From Hofstenia miamia (Eukaryota; Xenacoelomorpha; Acoela): 64,000 nucleotides of DNA. The position numbers were made by a program, and so were the translations under genes. Location of the stretch: contig SCFE01000071.1 in assembly GCA_004352715.1 (NCBI GenBank), positions 240,185 to 304,184 on the forward strand. The letters run 5' to 3'. Shown piece after piece: positions 35,813 to 48,334 of this stretch. The notes beneath the pieces are model-generated. The model was not told the origin of the DNA. It saw only the letters and a program-made list of their open reading frames with translations, and did not search any database. The stretch's first letter is position 1, and every line of letters starts with the position of its first letter.

Positions 35813-36842
35813 ACTGTAAATATATAAGTTATATCGTTAATTTAGGTAAAGTCAGTGATTACAAAATAATAAAATGCTAAAGTGCTAGCTTATCTGGATT
35901 GCCCAAATTTATTTGATACACAACTATTATTATAAATAATGGTTATTTTTGAAATGATAAAAAACGAAATATTTCAATAAGAAAAGAACTAATTATAATG
36001 AGTAATTTTAAAATTTGGCTGTTTAACAGCTGGCTAAATCCAGTCGGGTGCTAAATAGCAAGTAACACAAACACCTTCGGTGCAAAATTCGTTTTGTGAT
36101 TCCTGCACATGTATGGTTATGTCAAATACAAAACGTAGTTTGTCAGAAAATCCTTAAAAATTGTTTAAAATTGGTTTCAAAAATATGTTATTTATTGGTT
36201 AAAAACCGATATTTTACTGGACAGAAAGCCAATAATGAACGTTAAAAAAGGGTTTTTATAACTATTTTGGTTATAAAATAACTATTTTTTTTAAAATTTA
36301 GTCATTTTTTGCTTGGGTAGCCCCGGACCAATTCAAGTATATTATCAAATTAACTACTTGTGTATAATTTTCATTAATTGTCTGTTTTATGTTTAATCCA
36401 TAGCTATGGGAATGTAAGAAGACTCTACTTCCAATATTTAGTATAACCTTCATGATTACAAGAAGAAACTAAGATAAATTATTAAAACATCATAGTACTA
36501 AAAGTTAAAAAAACGTCGTTGCTATCTATTGTCAAACTATAGTGTTATAGTACTTAAAAATTTTTGTTGTACCCTTTTAGTTCTCTCGCAAATATTTCCA
36601 CTAAACTATACTGAAAGAATAATCCCTGTTTCCTGAAAGTAGTTTCTTCAATTGTGAAGCACGAATATCTATCGGAAATCTCAATGAAATTCACCCAAGT
36701 CTTATAATTTTAATTATTTCATGCAAATGTATTTAAAGAAAAAACTTAATTTATTTTCTTTATCTAATGGATATAAAGCATTTTTATACGTGGTATTGCT
36801 ACTTTGTAAATATAAAAATTCCTGCTTATAACACTACTGAGA
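35813..36842. other. Intergenic or 5' intron of the receptor gene
   Basis: No coding exon recognised; a signal-peptide exon for the downstream gene would be expected here or earlier but was not found. Confidence 0.3.
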
Positions 36843-39800
36843 ATGAATTTACGATTGTTTTACTACAAGAGTTTTGATGAAATTTCTGTTAACGTAAATT
36901 CCTTTTCAATGAATGCCCTTTTGACACCAATTGTCTGGGCATTTAATAAAATCGTATTTCAATCAAACTGTGATGTTGACCAAGTGTGGTCTGCTTTTAA
37001 TTCTAATCCAGGTAATTTTTAAATTCTGATCTCTAAGACACGTGCTAGACCGACAAAATTAAGAAAGGATATGATTGACTTCCAATAAATTTTAGTATGC
37101 AGTTATAGCGATAATTATCATTCCGAAGATATTAGCTAAAACAAATATCAGACATTTGCTGGACATGTTGATGTGATTCTATCTTACTAAACCATGACCT
37201 AATATATAATGCAGCCGGGAAAAGCCATTTCCTTTTTAGTTGCACATTTCGTATGCAAGGTTCGCAACAGCATCTTCAAAATTAAATTGGCAAGTTTCAA
37301 AAAACCTAAAAACTTGAATGTTTTGGCTGAGTAATCCATTTTGGAAGGCTATAACTCATTCAGATTTAATCCAATTTCCAAAATGTTTACACCATTCTAT
37401 GAGTTATCGACAGAACTCTTTGAGTTTGCTATGTTTTTTTGCACTTGCTAAAAAATATCAGGGTCCGTAGCTGAAATATTCATTTTTTGAACAATTACGG
37501 TAAAATAGTGCTCAATAGCAAAAAATTACCATAATGAATATTTTCGGAGTTGTTTTATTTGATTCAATGTGATTTTAACCAGTTTCTGGATTGAACTTTT
37601 CATGTCGAAACCAGTATGTACATTTCCCGAATGTATTATATAATAGTCCCTGGTACAAAAGATTTCAGGAAGGTTCAACTGGCGAAAGCATATTTGTACG
37701 GATTGATGATGACTTCATTCTAAAACTAACATTACCTAAAGAAGTTGCAGGTTTATCAGAATTATTGTTGAAGCGTGAAATTGATTTTATTGTTAACAAA
37801 AAATTCTGGAATTTTGAAAATTTACCAGGATATACCAACAGAGTTCATCCTGAAATAAAAATCACTCACAGCTCCAATAAATAGTATTGAATTTTTGCCA
37901 CATCAATACAGAAAAAATATTTAATTTTTTCAATTGATCGCAATGTTCATTAATCTTTTCCAAAATACTAGTACTTTTGTTTAGGTGGAAAATTATTATT
38001 GGGTATTATTGGAAATATATAACCACATAATTCAGGTTGTCTCAATGATTAACAGCATATCCTAAATGTGCATTGACAGACAAATTGCCAATGTAATTTC
38101 CATAAAAATTGGTTAATTTTATACCATGTCTTTCTACATTTTCCCTGATATTTCTATCATCTACAAATACCCGTAAGACATATATCCATGCATGGCCTAC
38201 TTTTTTTCTAATTTATAGAAATATGTTTAATGTTTTTTTAGTAATACAATTATAATTTCATTTTCTTCTGTCCTAAAATATGTGCTACCATTGTGCCCCT
38301 AACAATTATAAGCTACTGATAGAACTACAAAAGAATTTAATGGTTTTATCCAATTAGCTTGAATATTATAACTTATTGCAAGGATAGTTCAATATGATTA
38401 TGTTTAATGAAAATTTAGCATAGAATATAACTTAAGGTCTATGAGCAGATTTTATGTTGCCTTCCACTAAGAACATTCACACCTTAACTGATCAAATTTA
38501 GAAAAACCTATAGGTATAAATTTTTTAATCAATTTAAAATAATTTCAATACAATAGAAATAACACTTTATTGTTATTTTTAAATTCATTGAGCAATGAAT
38601 AGGACCACATTATCCTTTTATATAGCACAATACTGGCGCGTACCTAGCAATTTATAAGGCGGNNNNNNNNNNNNNNNNNNNNNCTAAGAACATTCACACC
38701 TTAACTGATCAAATTTAGAAAAACCTATAGGTATAAATTTTTTAATCAATTTAAAATAATTTCAATACAATAGAAATAACACTTTATTGTTATTTTTAAA
38801 TTCATTGAGCAATGAATAGGACCACATTATCCTTTTATATAGCACAATACTGGCGCGTACCTAGCAATTTATAAGGCGGGTCGGATTTCTCTGAAAAGGG
38901 CATTTCAATTCTTTTTTTTACAAAAAATGAAAGTTATTTTTCTAGTGATGTGTATATTAACAATCATGGTTCAGTAATGTAATACATATAATATAAAATA
39001 TGAAAATTTTATAACATCACGCACGTGGAATAACAAATATATGTAACTTTAATTCCAAAAAGGGCAGGTCATCTAAAAAGGGGGGTCGTTCGCACCCAAC
39101 GACCCCCCTAGGTACGCGCCTGCAATATAAATTATGCGATCCAACCCACTTAATTTGTTATCAATCAACTCACATGCATAATATGTGCTTAGGGATAATA
39201 CAGATAGTATATAACATTAAAATGATGTCTACTAAACAATGACAATATGAATAAAGCATGGACAGAAACCCGACCCGATTGGAATATGTACTACTTGTAC
39301 CCAACCCGAAAAACTGATTTTGATTTGACGTTATAGATCTCTGTTCAATGTAATGATCATTAACATTAATCATTCTCTGATAACAGAAGCAGCAATATAT
39401 TGGTTTTACTTAATATTTTGGATCTTTCTCAAAACAAGCGGTGATTTAGATTAGTTTTTTAATAATCGATTTAATTTTTGTACCCGAACCCGCCCCGCCC
39501 CAACCCGACAGTTTGATTCCCGAAGCCGGGTACCTGATTTCACTTTTTAATGTCCACCACTGTAGACATGGGAATTGTAGGTCATTTTCATTTACATTGC
39601 ATTCAATAAGTTTGATTACTTAAATAGTAAAATGTTTTGTTTACTTTGATTTTGCTGGAAGTTTTTCACTAAACACAGGTTGGTTATAAAGCCACGCAAG
39701 TTTTAAATTTTTGCGTATTTTTTAATTTCCTACAATTATCAACGATGCAATACTCCAAAAATGCAGAATACCATGGTGTTTTCTTTTAAGTTATATTTAA

Positions 39801-42800
39801 TTTATCCTTTAAGTCTTTTTAAAATTTTTTCTAATGCTACGAAGTTCATAAGAACTTTTTTTAGGGATTTTTTAAAAAGTCATTAGCTTAGAAGAATACT
39901 TTATTAATAACAAAAAATTTTAAACTAAGAAAAATGTAAGAGTAATAAGTAAACCTCATCACTCAATCTGATCATGGTTGAAATTCTAAACTACCATACT
40001 TCTTTCCAAAAAGGCATCGAACGATTTCCGAAACCATTCTTGTGGTAAGTCATCGATAATGATTTACTTCAATTGTTGGATAGCCAATGAGTTACGTTGA
40101 TAAGCAGAGAACTTCCAATATTCCCCAGAGGAAATATTTGTAGGGGTTAAGTCTGGTGACCTTTGTCATCGAACCCAAGACCAATGACTCGTTCTCCAAC
40201 AAGAAAAGTAAGGATATCTCTTACCTTCTTCGCTGTAAGTGATGTCGCACCGTTCTGCATAAAAGTGAAATTTCGATATTGCCCACACAACGGAGCAATA
40301 TGATTTGCGATATGATATGCGATACGAATTACAAATCCAAGGTAATCTGCATCCCTTGCTGCATACCATCATTGAAAATAGTATAAAATTAATACTTGCA
40401 AGACAATTTAAAACGTGTGGACTTTATAACCAACCTGTATAATGCTAACACTGACAGTATATTGGAACATATTGTATTTTAGATTGTTTATCCAACTCGC
40501 TATTATGTCTTAGAAGCGACAACAAAAAAATGGTTGTATGAAAGATCCTTGTGTAAGGAAGACAATAAAGTCACAAATACTTTCATTATCATTGGTGCAG
40601 CAGAGTGGATACGTGTTCAATTTTTCAATTTCAAAGACAAAGATAGTAAAAAATTGTAAGTAAATTTCATTTCTTTATTATGCCTTTAAATTTCCCAAAG
40701 CTTTTCCACAATTATGGAAATCTACTACCCGTGGAATAATGCTCGACAATTTAACAAAAAAATGAAGATCCTATGGATTTTCATATTAATTACAATATGG
40801 GCCTTAAATATTTTCTTCACCTTGATTTCATGATACATCCTAATTAATGGCAATTTGGTCTTTTTAATATTGAACCTTCTAAAAAACCAATTAAATAATT
40901 TTTACAGATTTTAGAAAAATCATAGCTTTCGAAATTTACTAAAGTTCACTCAAAGCATTGACACTTAGACTAAGGCATATTAAAACTTGAGTTTTCCAAA
41001 ATTATCCTATTTAAAAAAAAATTTATCCGTCTAACATTGTTCTCAAATATGAAGGCTGCAACAGCAAACAATTAAATTTCAGCTTCTAAATAGCCTTAGT
41101 TTTATAGCGATCTGAGAAATATCAGAAATGCTATTTAAACTTGGCTATATCTAGAACAAAATAAAGAATATTGCAACTCTTAATGTATATTTTAGAACAG
41201 TTTATTCCATGAATCATTTTAACGATTCGTTTACAGATTATGCTGACAAATTTGAAATTACTATTGGAGCGGAGAGCGAAATCAATAATTATAAAGAATT
41301 TAAAAGCACGCATGTTGTGGTAGAGGTCGATTTTTGGATATACTTCAGATTTATTTCTAGTAAGCATTTTTAATGATATTTTTTATCTCCAAACAATGCA
41401 TTGTGCCTTTAAAGTCACAAAGCGTTTGCTCGCATTCTCATACAATTTTTGGCAAGGCTACAGTTAAATTTCGAAATCCTCGAATTTCGAACCCATCTAT
41501 GAGTAAATGTGCTTCCATGTTATGGTAAAAATTTGTCATAAAAATAATTCGTGTGCTTGAAGTTCATTAAAATTCTTCCAAAGTCCAACTACTTTGTTTT
41601 CTGTCAATAGACCACCCAAGTTCCGCTCGAGCGCTCCGTGTTCAATTCAAAAGGCACCGTGTTTAAATTTTTTTGTAGAAACCATCAGACATTGTAAGAA
41701 GATGTCGTGATTTTCAGGGTTAGCACAGCTTTTTAACCCGCATTAGAGTTGTAAATATTCACTTCACTGTAGTTTCTACGAGGCAAGTTTTCAGAAAAAG
41801 ACACATGTATAGTTCTATATGAAGATTTTTAAATATATTTCTGTACGTTCAAAATCCTAATCTAAACGATGATGATTGCACTACATGAAAACTAGATTTC
41901 TCAGAAAATAAATTATCTTAGGATTTTAGGGAACTTAATTAAAATTAGGGGAAATGTACCTGATATTTCGTTAAGTATTTTTGCAGTGTTTTATGAGATA
42001 TTTCGGGTAATAGGGATTATTTAGTCGCTGAAAAGCCTGTAACCATTTCAAAAATCGATGGATCGAAAATGGTGAATTCCAGTTTTGAAAATTGCATAGA
42101 AGCTGATGATCTCTGCTGTTTGACACAAGAAGAAAATGCGACAATTAATTTTAAATTAGAGCATTTGGCAAAAGTGTCGATGTTACAATTTCGCAATCAA
42201 TACGGTATTTAATAACTAATGTTTAAAATCGAAGTGAAATCTTTTGCGACAAGTAAAATGCCTTTTAAAATATGCCAAAGAACTGCGCAATATTGTTTGT
42301 AAACGCAATATATATATATATATATATNNNNNNNNNNNNNNNNNNNNNNNNNNNNNNNNNNNNNNNNNNNNNNNNNNNNNNNNNNNNNNNNNNNNNNNNN
42401 NNNNNNNNNNNNNNNNNNNNNNNNNNNNNNNNNNNNNNNNNNNNNNNNNNNNNNNNNNNNNNNNNNNNNNNNNNNNNNNNNNNNNNNNNNNNNNNNNNNN
42501 NNNNNNNNNNNNNNNNNNNNNNNNNNNNNNNNNNNNNNNNNNNNNNNNNNNNNNNNNNNNNNNNNNNNNNNNNNNNNNNNNNNNNNNNNNNNNNNNNNNN
42601 NNNNNNNNNNNNNNNNNNNNNNNNNNNNNNNNNNNNNNNNNNNNNNNNNNNNNNNNNNNNNNNNNNNNNNNNNNNNNNNNNNNNNTGCTATATATATATA
42701 TATATATATTTTTAGGAAGCATAACTACTGCTGCTGGATTTTCTTATGCTTTCCTCCAAAATTATGAAACCATTAAAAGTAATTATATTGCTTAATTTTT

Positions 42801-43812
42801 GAAAATTTTTACGACATATCCTATGTCATACTTTAACTAAACAAATACATTTTTTGCACGCTAATGATTCATGTAGATCCTATGCTACAATAATCATATT
42901 TGTAATTATTTATGAGTATTTCTTAATTTTGATGAACCGTTTTAAGTCAACTTTGTTATTGAATGGTTCCAATATAAATAAATTTGAAAATTATTGCATA
43001 TATCTAAATAGACTTATGTCTATAGAAGAATTTCCAAAATTTTAAAAAATCAATCAAATGTTCTTAAGCATCGAAGATCAAGCTTAGTTATTAAATCTAT
43101 AAATATTTATAAAATTCATGTTTGAAAGGAATCTGAAAAAAATTACTCAACTTAAAAAACCACAACTTATTGCACTCTAATTAAATATTTTGGTTGCTTC
43201 ACAAAATTTTGTTTTCAAATTACTCTACTTATGCCATCTATCGGGCAAATTTAACAATGCATATTTTCTATGTCCTAAATTATATAAAAACATTCAAGTA
43301 AACAGGCAACAATTTTGCAAGAGAAGCCTTTATTATATATTTTTTTTCTATTTATTATTATAAACAAAAATTAGGTACTTACTATTTACTGAAATTCTCA
43401 TTTCATATTGTTTATTGTGTAACTCCACACGCATTGTGGCAAAACGAGGCATATTGTTATTACTCAATAAAATATTGCAACTTTGCGTTTTCAATTAAGC
43501 AAAAATTGTTAAATGTTTTGAATCTGGTGAAAGGATTATTTCCTTAGGTAATAATCTTGCACTATATAAATACAAAATTTCATAATCCTTGAACAGCTTC
43601 TCCAAATAATATGAATATTAACTGACGTATTTTAGAAAAACTGAAACTGGAAGTGTTTGTTGTAGAGGATGGCATTGAACGCCGTTGTGGTATGATAAAC
43701 GGAACTGATGAAAAAATGGTTGAGTGTAAGATTGGAATATTTACTTGGAAGGCAATTGTTAAAGGTCTCACCTCACCTTTCATTCTCTGTAACGTTGTGG
43801 TTTTTGAAAAAG
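36843..43812 (+). CDS. Extracellular beta-sandwich exons (discoidin/fucolectin-like), 5' part of receptor gene
   Basis: Exons by splice sites and frame: E1 36843-37011, E2 37583-37750, E3 40483-40655, E4 41196-41359, E5 42025-42204, E6 42716-42778, E7 43636-43812. E1-E2 join in phase 1; E3-E4 in phase 2 (SKKL|TVYSMNHF); E4-E5, E5-E6 and E6-E7 all in phase 1, through CAATACG|GTATTT and ATTAAAA|GTAATT. The E2-E3 link is unresolved: E2's best donor is phase 1 while E3 starts in phase 0, so an exon may be missing. E5-E7 look like a fucolectin or F5/8-type C domain: KIDGSKM, NCIEADDLCCLT, LQFRNQYG, LKLEVFVVEDG, CGMINGTDEKMVEC, then FILCNVVVFEK, which matches the usual LCEVEVF end. E3-E4 (EWIRVQFFN, ADKFEITIGAE) may be a second such domain. 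Secreted or extracellular; probably glycan- or ligand-binding, but that is inference. Confidence 0.6.
38467..38879. other. Assembly duplication around a 21-N gap
   Basis: 196 bases at 38467-38662 recur at 38684-38879 across 21 Ns. Confidence 0.9.
38850..39122. mobile_element. hAT-like MITE (~273 bp)
   Basis: The left end CTGGCGCGTACCTAG is inverted at the right as CTAGGTACGCGCC followed by TG. A second internal inverted G-run/C-run pair (GGGGGGTCGTT and AACGACCCCCC) lies near the right end. The target duplication is unclear (GCACAATA versus GCAATATA). The left end also appears in the false copy at ~38633. Confidence 0.55.
39254..39562. repeat. ACCCGACC/CCCGCCCC repeat block, probable hAT remnant
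   Basis: ACCCGACCCG near 39270 and CCCGAACCCGCCCCGCCCC near 39483 precede a right end GTCCACCACTG at 39552-39562. The left end (GCATGGACAG) only partly matches, and no octamer duplication was found. Confidence 0.4.
40020..40380 (-). pseudogene. Degenerate mariner-superfamily (DDE) transposase fragment
   Basis: The reverse strand reads PLCGQYRNFTFMQNGATSL, then TAKKVRDILTFL and ERVIGLGF. It corresponds to the transposase region where families have FQQDGA-HTA followed by the R(L/V)I block; the catalytic Asp is Asn. A little further, SPDLTP is legible in another frame, followed by shifted codons for the FFLWG block. Stops and frameshifts make it dead. It sits in an intron of the receptor gene, antisense. 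Confidence 0.6.
42301..42710. repeat. (TA)n tract with 358-N gap, immediately before exon E6
   Basis: The gap (42328-42685) lies between two TA runs. The right run leads straight into the acceptor of exon E6, so the TA repeat replaces the usual pyrimidine tract. Confidence 0.85.
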
Positions 43813-44274
43813 GTATAGAGCAAATCAAATTTCTCTTGAAATATAATATTAGATTATATATAATGATATATCGATAATCGAGTATTGGAAAAACTTAAAT
43901 GCATTCTAATTCATATTTGAAATTATTAATTTACACCACCTTGCATATTAAACCAGGCACTTGATAAACTTTCTAGGAAAAACATTTTTTGGCTAATATA
44001 ATCTAAATTAAATAGAATTCAACAACACAAAAGTATACCTCTATTTTTGTTTAATTAAAACTACGAGTTTTGGAATGGATTTAACAGTTCATGGAAATTA
44101 ACAGTTTGGTGTTATTGTCAAAAACTATTTTTAAATTGCAGTCGATAATTCGTCCAAATTTGAACAGTAATTGGTAGGTTGTTATTTGAAATAATGACAT
44201 TAAAATCTTGAATATTTAAATAGTTATTATTTCATAATTTTATTATATAAATTCCTTGCAATTCCTAAAATTCA

Positions 44275-44291
44275 CACACACACACACACAC
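44275..44291. repeat. (CA)n microsatellite
   Basis: Short CA dinucleotide run. Confidence 0.85.
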
Positions 44292-44325
44292 CGGTTCTTA
44301 ACATTTTGATCGATGTGCACGATCA

Positions 44326-45376
44326 TCATTGTGTCAATTTCATTCCTTCTTGTATTCCATCTGAGTCAGGATACCTACTATTAGTACTTATAGATTTATC
44401 TTTTAAAGCATACAACATTTTTGTGTCTACCATTAGCTTAAACTCACCATTCAATTCTTGCATCATGACGTTCAATTGATCATAATACAGGGTGGTCGCT
44501 AGAAAAGCAGAAAATTTGAAGGTCAAATTAAATCATGAATAAAATGTCTGCATACAAACAATTGGGATATAACAAAAAGATATCTGATCGGTTCTTTTGT
44601 AAAGATGATTAAAATAAATTGTCTTCTATTTTAAGCATTAAGCTATCTATGCCATTTTATACCAAACGCTACATGCAAGCTGCTAATGTGAAAGAATAGC
44701 AAGTTACAACTTTATGTATATATACTTTTTGCTAGGTTCTTTTCTTTTACGTTGTTTTAAATTAGGTTGTTTTAAGTTAATTCCATCAGTTTCTATTTGA
44801 TTTCTATTGTGACATCCACATAAAATCTATTGATGATTTGAAAACGAGCTTAGAAAAAGCTAGGAACGATATTCCACAAGTTACCCTTAAGAACGCTACA
44901 CAAGCTTGGATTTCTAGGTTAAGACACTGCTCTGAAGTTCACGAGTGTAATATAACATATGCCTTTAAAAAACTTTGTAAAAGTTATTCTTTGTAAAAAT
45001 AAATAGCAGTTTGACAAATTTTCTGCTTTTCTAGCGACCACCCTGTATATTTTTGCATTGTTTCTAAATCATTTGAAATTACGTCAAATGAAGTAAATAT
45101 CTACAGAAAGTGCGAAGATAATCTCCTAGTGTAACACATCTTATGATTTGAAGATCCACGGGTTTGAATCTAACTGCTTCCCATCGTGGACCTTTTTAAA
45201 AGCAACTTTTCTTATTAGCAAATATACAACCATCATTTTCAACATTGTTCCAGATTTGTGCCAGTAATTCTTTTTCTTCACTGTAGACCTGATTTATGTG
45301 ATACAACGGTAAGCAAGCCGCCCTACAATTTTTCTTTGTTCATCTATGCAGTCATAGTACTGTTCCGTCAACATCA
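44326..45376 (-). pseudogene. Candidate small minus-strand gene interrupted by a mariner element
   Basis: Three coding-like pieces are colinear on the minus strand. The first, about 45376-45325, starts MMLTEQYYDCIDEQRKI. The second, about 45288-45233, is VYSEEKELLAQIWNNVEND after an AAATCAG acceptor. The third, 44487-44326, is YYDQLNVMMQELNGEFKLM then VDTKMLYALKDKS, ending at TGA; it is probably helical. Only about 38 bases separate pieces one and two, so this may be a frameshift rather than an intron. The 558-bp mariner derivative lies between pieces two and three. No family recognised; gene or pseudogene is undecided. Confidence 0.35.
44488..45045 (+). mobile_element. Mariner-family deletion derivative (558 bp) with perfect 31-bp TIRs
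   Basis: Both ends carry the same 31 bases inverted, beginning CAGGGTGGTCGCTAGAAAAG, with TA on each side (44486-44487, 45046-45047). Internally, 44829-44952 still encodes SIDDLKTSLEKARNDIPQVT followed by ISRLRHCSEVH. That matches the C-terminal end of mariner-type transposases, where a DL-x(n)-IPQ-T segment precedes RLRxC. The catalytic domain is deleted. Identical ends suggest recent movement. Confidence 0.88.
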
Positions 45377-45399
45377 TTTAAATTTTTAAAGAATGACCA

Positions 45400-46813
45400 A
45401 ATTAGAAGGGAACCAAGGCTTCTTACTACCCACTCAAACATAATTTTAGCTTAAGTAGTAGTAATACTAATCAAGAACCTCTTAATCAGTAAGCATAATT
45501 AATGTAAACTTGTCTCGAAATTTGTAAACAACATTCACATGTTTTGAAAACCTTAAGATTATATAAATGTCTTCTCTGAATAATTATGAAGGTCATTGGG
45601 TGTGTGTGATTTTGTCATACCTGAGTGATTACTGGCATTAGAAGCGTTAGAATATTATCATAGCAGTTTGTGCTTCTTGGTAATTGTCATCAATAATCGT
45701 AAACGAAATTTACAAAGTTCAATTATTGGAGAGCTAATAAGCTTATCAAAGACAATAAAACTTTGAAGATCTTAAAAATTCCATGAACGTTTTTTAAATT
45801 TTCTCCACAAGGAACTTGCAAGAACGTGGCAAAATATTTCGAAGATTTCAAAATATTTTGAAAGAAAGTTACAAAGAAATTTCTAGAATTATTGAGTAAA
45901 CCATTTTTAACATTACAATCCGACTTCATCAAAATGATACTATTAGCATAAAAATAATTCATAGCTTATTAATTCTGGAAGCAGTTAAATGCCATACTTG
46001 TTATATATTTCCCTATTATAGCCCGTGCCAGCAAGACATAAACTAGATGACCAAGAATTATTTCATCAGTTGAGAAGCAGCAATAGTTTTAAAATTGAAT
46101 TTTAGGACATGCATATACTCAGTCTTCAATAATTATTTAGTAGTTGATATAATTGAAATTAGAACATTTGTATGAATAAATTATTTTGAGATTTCATTGC
46201 ATTTACATATATTAATTTGACAAAGGTAAGCTTTCCACAATGCATTTTTTCGACTTTAAAATTTCAAGAAAGATAATGATAAAATGTATACGTATAAAAA
46301 TTACTGGTTTGATATTAATGCAACTGCTTTCGGACTGTTAGGGAGGAACATCAGAAGTACATAATCAGGATAGATTAATCAGATTAATCATTAAGCATGA
46401 TACAATATTTTATTTTATTAAATATTAATCAAATTCGTCGATTAACAAAATTTTTATGAACAAATTATCGATTTTTCAAATATTCACCCACCCTAATAAA
46501 ACAACTTAGTCATTCTATTCAGCATAACATTTTCATTCAGCAAGTAAAGTAGAATCCAACCTACTATAGAAGATTTCTAAAGGCTAGACAAGTTGCAAAG
46601 CAGTTGCGCGGGGAGGATTTCATTTCTTGATGTAACAAAAATAAATTTGCTATCTGATTAGGGTTGTTAACCGTCTGGGAATGGCTGGAACCATCTCGGA
46701 ATTCATGCCTGGCTTTCGATTTTTCTTGTATTTGTAACAGGGTACACCAATGGTAAATCTAATTTGCTACCGGAGAACTTAACATGATAATGCTGTTACA
46801 TTAGACTTGATGG

Positions 46814-46817
<4 letters not shown>
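45400..46817. other. Presumed long intron, nothing recognised
   Basis: No exon, RNA gene or element could be supported. Confidence 0.35.

Positions 46818-46848
<31 letters not shown>
46818..46848. repeat. (TA)n microsatellite
   Basis: TA run bounded by inverted GTTACATTA / TAATGTAAC motifs. Confidence 0.85.
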
Positions 46849-46849
<1 letters not shown>

Positions 46850-46972
46850 GTAACGTAATCTAATCATGTGTGGTCAAATTAAGAAGACAAAGGAAGAAAC
46901 TAAGACTGAATATTAAAATAAATATTAATTGTACAAACACATGATTATGATTAATTAATTATTTGTAAGATT

Positions 46973-47292
46973 NNNNNNNNNNNNNNNNNNNNNNNNNNNN
47001 NNNNNNNNNNNNNNNNNNNNNNNNNNNNNNNNNNNNNNNNNNNNNNNNNNNNNNNNNNNNNNNNNNNNNNNNNNNNNNNNNNNNNNNNNNNNNNNNNNNN
47101 NNNNNNNNNNNNNNNNNNNNNNNNNNNNNNNNNNNNNNNNNNNNNNNNNNNNNNNNNNNNNNNNNNNNNNNNNNNNNNNNNNNNNNNNNNNNNNNNNNNN
47201 NNNNNNNNNNNNNNNNNNNNNNNNNNNNNNNNNNNNNNNNNNNNNNNNNNNNNNNNNNNNNNNNNNNNNNNNNNNNNNNNNNNNNNNNNNNN
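46973..47292. other. Assembly gap (320 N)
   Basis: Unlike the other large gaps it is not flanked by TA repeats, so an unassembled dispersed repeat is more likely than a microsatellite. Confidence 0.9.
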
Positions 47293-48070
47293 ACTTGACG
47301 TTTTTGTATCAGGTTATTTTATTAATTAGAATGGAAAGCTAAACGTTTGAGCACTCGGGTATTCTAGACGGTGGTTCACGACTTCAGTTAAAGGGAGCAT
47401 CGTGTATAGCCGGTGCTTACCCGATGTGCTCATAGGTTAGGTATAAGGATAGGGGTTTTTACTCGTATTAACTTTCCTATCGTTCGTTGTTCGTACTACT
47501 GTATTTATTACATTATGCTATTACATCTAGCCCTCCTAGGAAATTACGAAATCAGTTTGTGTTATCTTGTACAGGATTTATTACATATAGTTACTAGTGG
47601 ACCGAAGTACTACCAATTCATCCTTTTTGTTACGACCGTATTGATTGTTCACATTTACTCTAGGTTACCATGTAATTATTTATATGTAAGGATATTATAT
47701 GTAAGGAAACATAACAAGCTAATGCATCCCGGTTGCGAGATTCCCTTATTATACAAACTCGTTATAACAAGAACAATCAATGCATTAAATTAGTAAGGTA
47801 TCACACATTGTCACTATCGTATTCATGCACACTATTTCACTGCACTGAGTCATTGGAATTGTGGTTGGTGTCTCTATCGATGTTTCAGTATCAAATGGAA
47901 ATACTCGTTATAGCATAATTCTTTGATTCCTCTTTTGTGCTTTACTTCCAGTCAGGTAGCTTACCTTGTACATTGTACCATCTATCTCGTGTCTTGTATC
48001 TAAAAGGATAGTTGTTAGTGTCGTATCAATGCCAGTTGATTAGATAATAATTTAAGTAACAAACAACTAA
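47293..48070. other. Less A+T-rich block of unknown nature
   Basis: Composition differs visibly from both flanks, with frequent CG dinucleotides. A 126-residue plus-strand frame (47413-47793) has no domain and an unusual Tyr/Leu/Ile-rich make-up. Position next to a non-TA gap suggests one side of a collapsed repeat, such as a retroelement terminus, but no LTR boundaries or coding motifs were found. Confidence 0.35.
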
Positions 48071-48278
48071 ACAATAGAACTAAAGAAGAGAGATGGAAAT
48101 TGGGATCTGTCACCTACCGTACTATTCGAGAAGGGAAAAATTGTCACAGCAGCTCCTAAATTAAGTTAAGATTTACTAGTATGAAGGTTGGCAAGATTCT
48201 ACAATAATGAAAATACAAATTCACATTTTCATGTCATGCTACTAAAATATATGCGAAAAATTGCTAATTCAAAAATTT

Positions 48279-48284
48279 TTTATT
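48279..48284 (-). promoter_or_regulatory. Polyadenylation signal of the M3 peptidase gene
   Basis: AATAAA on the minus strand about 50 bases past the stop codon. Confidence 0.6.
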
Positions 48285-48334
48285 TAATAGAGAAGCATGG
48301 AATAACAAAAAAAGTGTAAGATCACAAGTTAGCT

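Noticed and set aside
42216-42795. Long frames spanning the N gap with Tyr-Ile repeats
   Set aside because: They are translations of TA repeats and Ns. Only the short exon at 42716-42778 is real.
45130-45190. tRNA-like B box (GGTTTGAATC)
   Set aside because: No acceptor stem or anticodon arm can be folded around it; at most an eroded tRNA-derived fragment.
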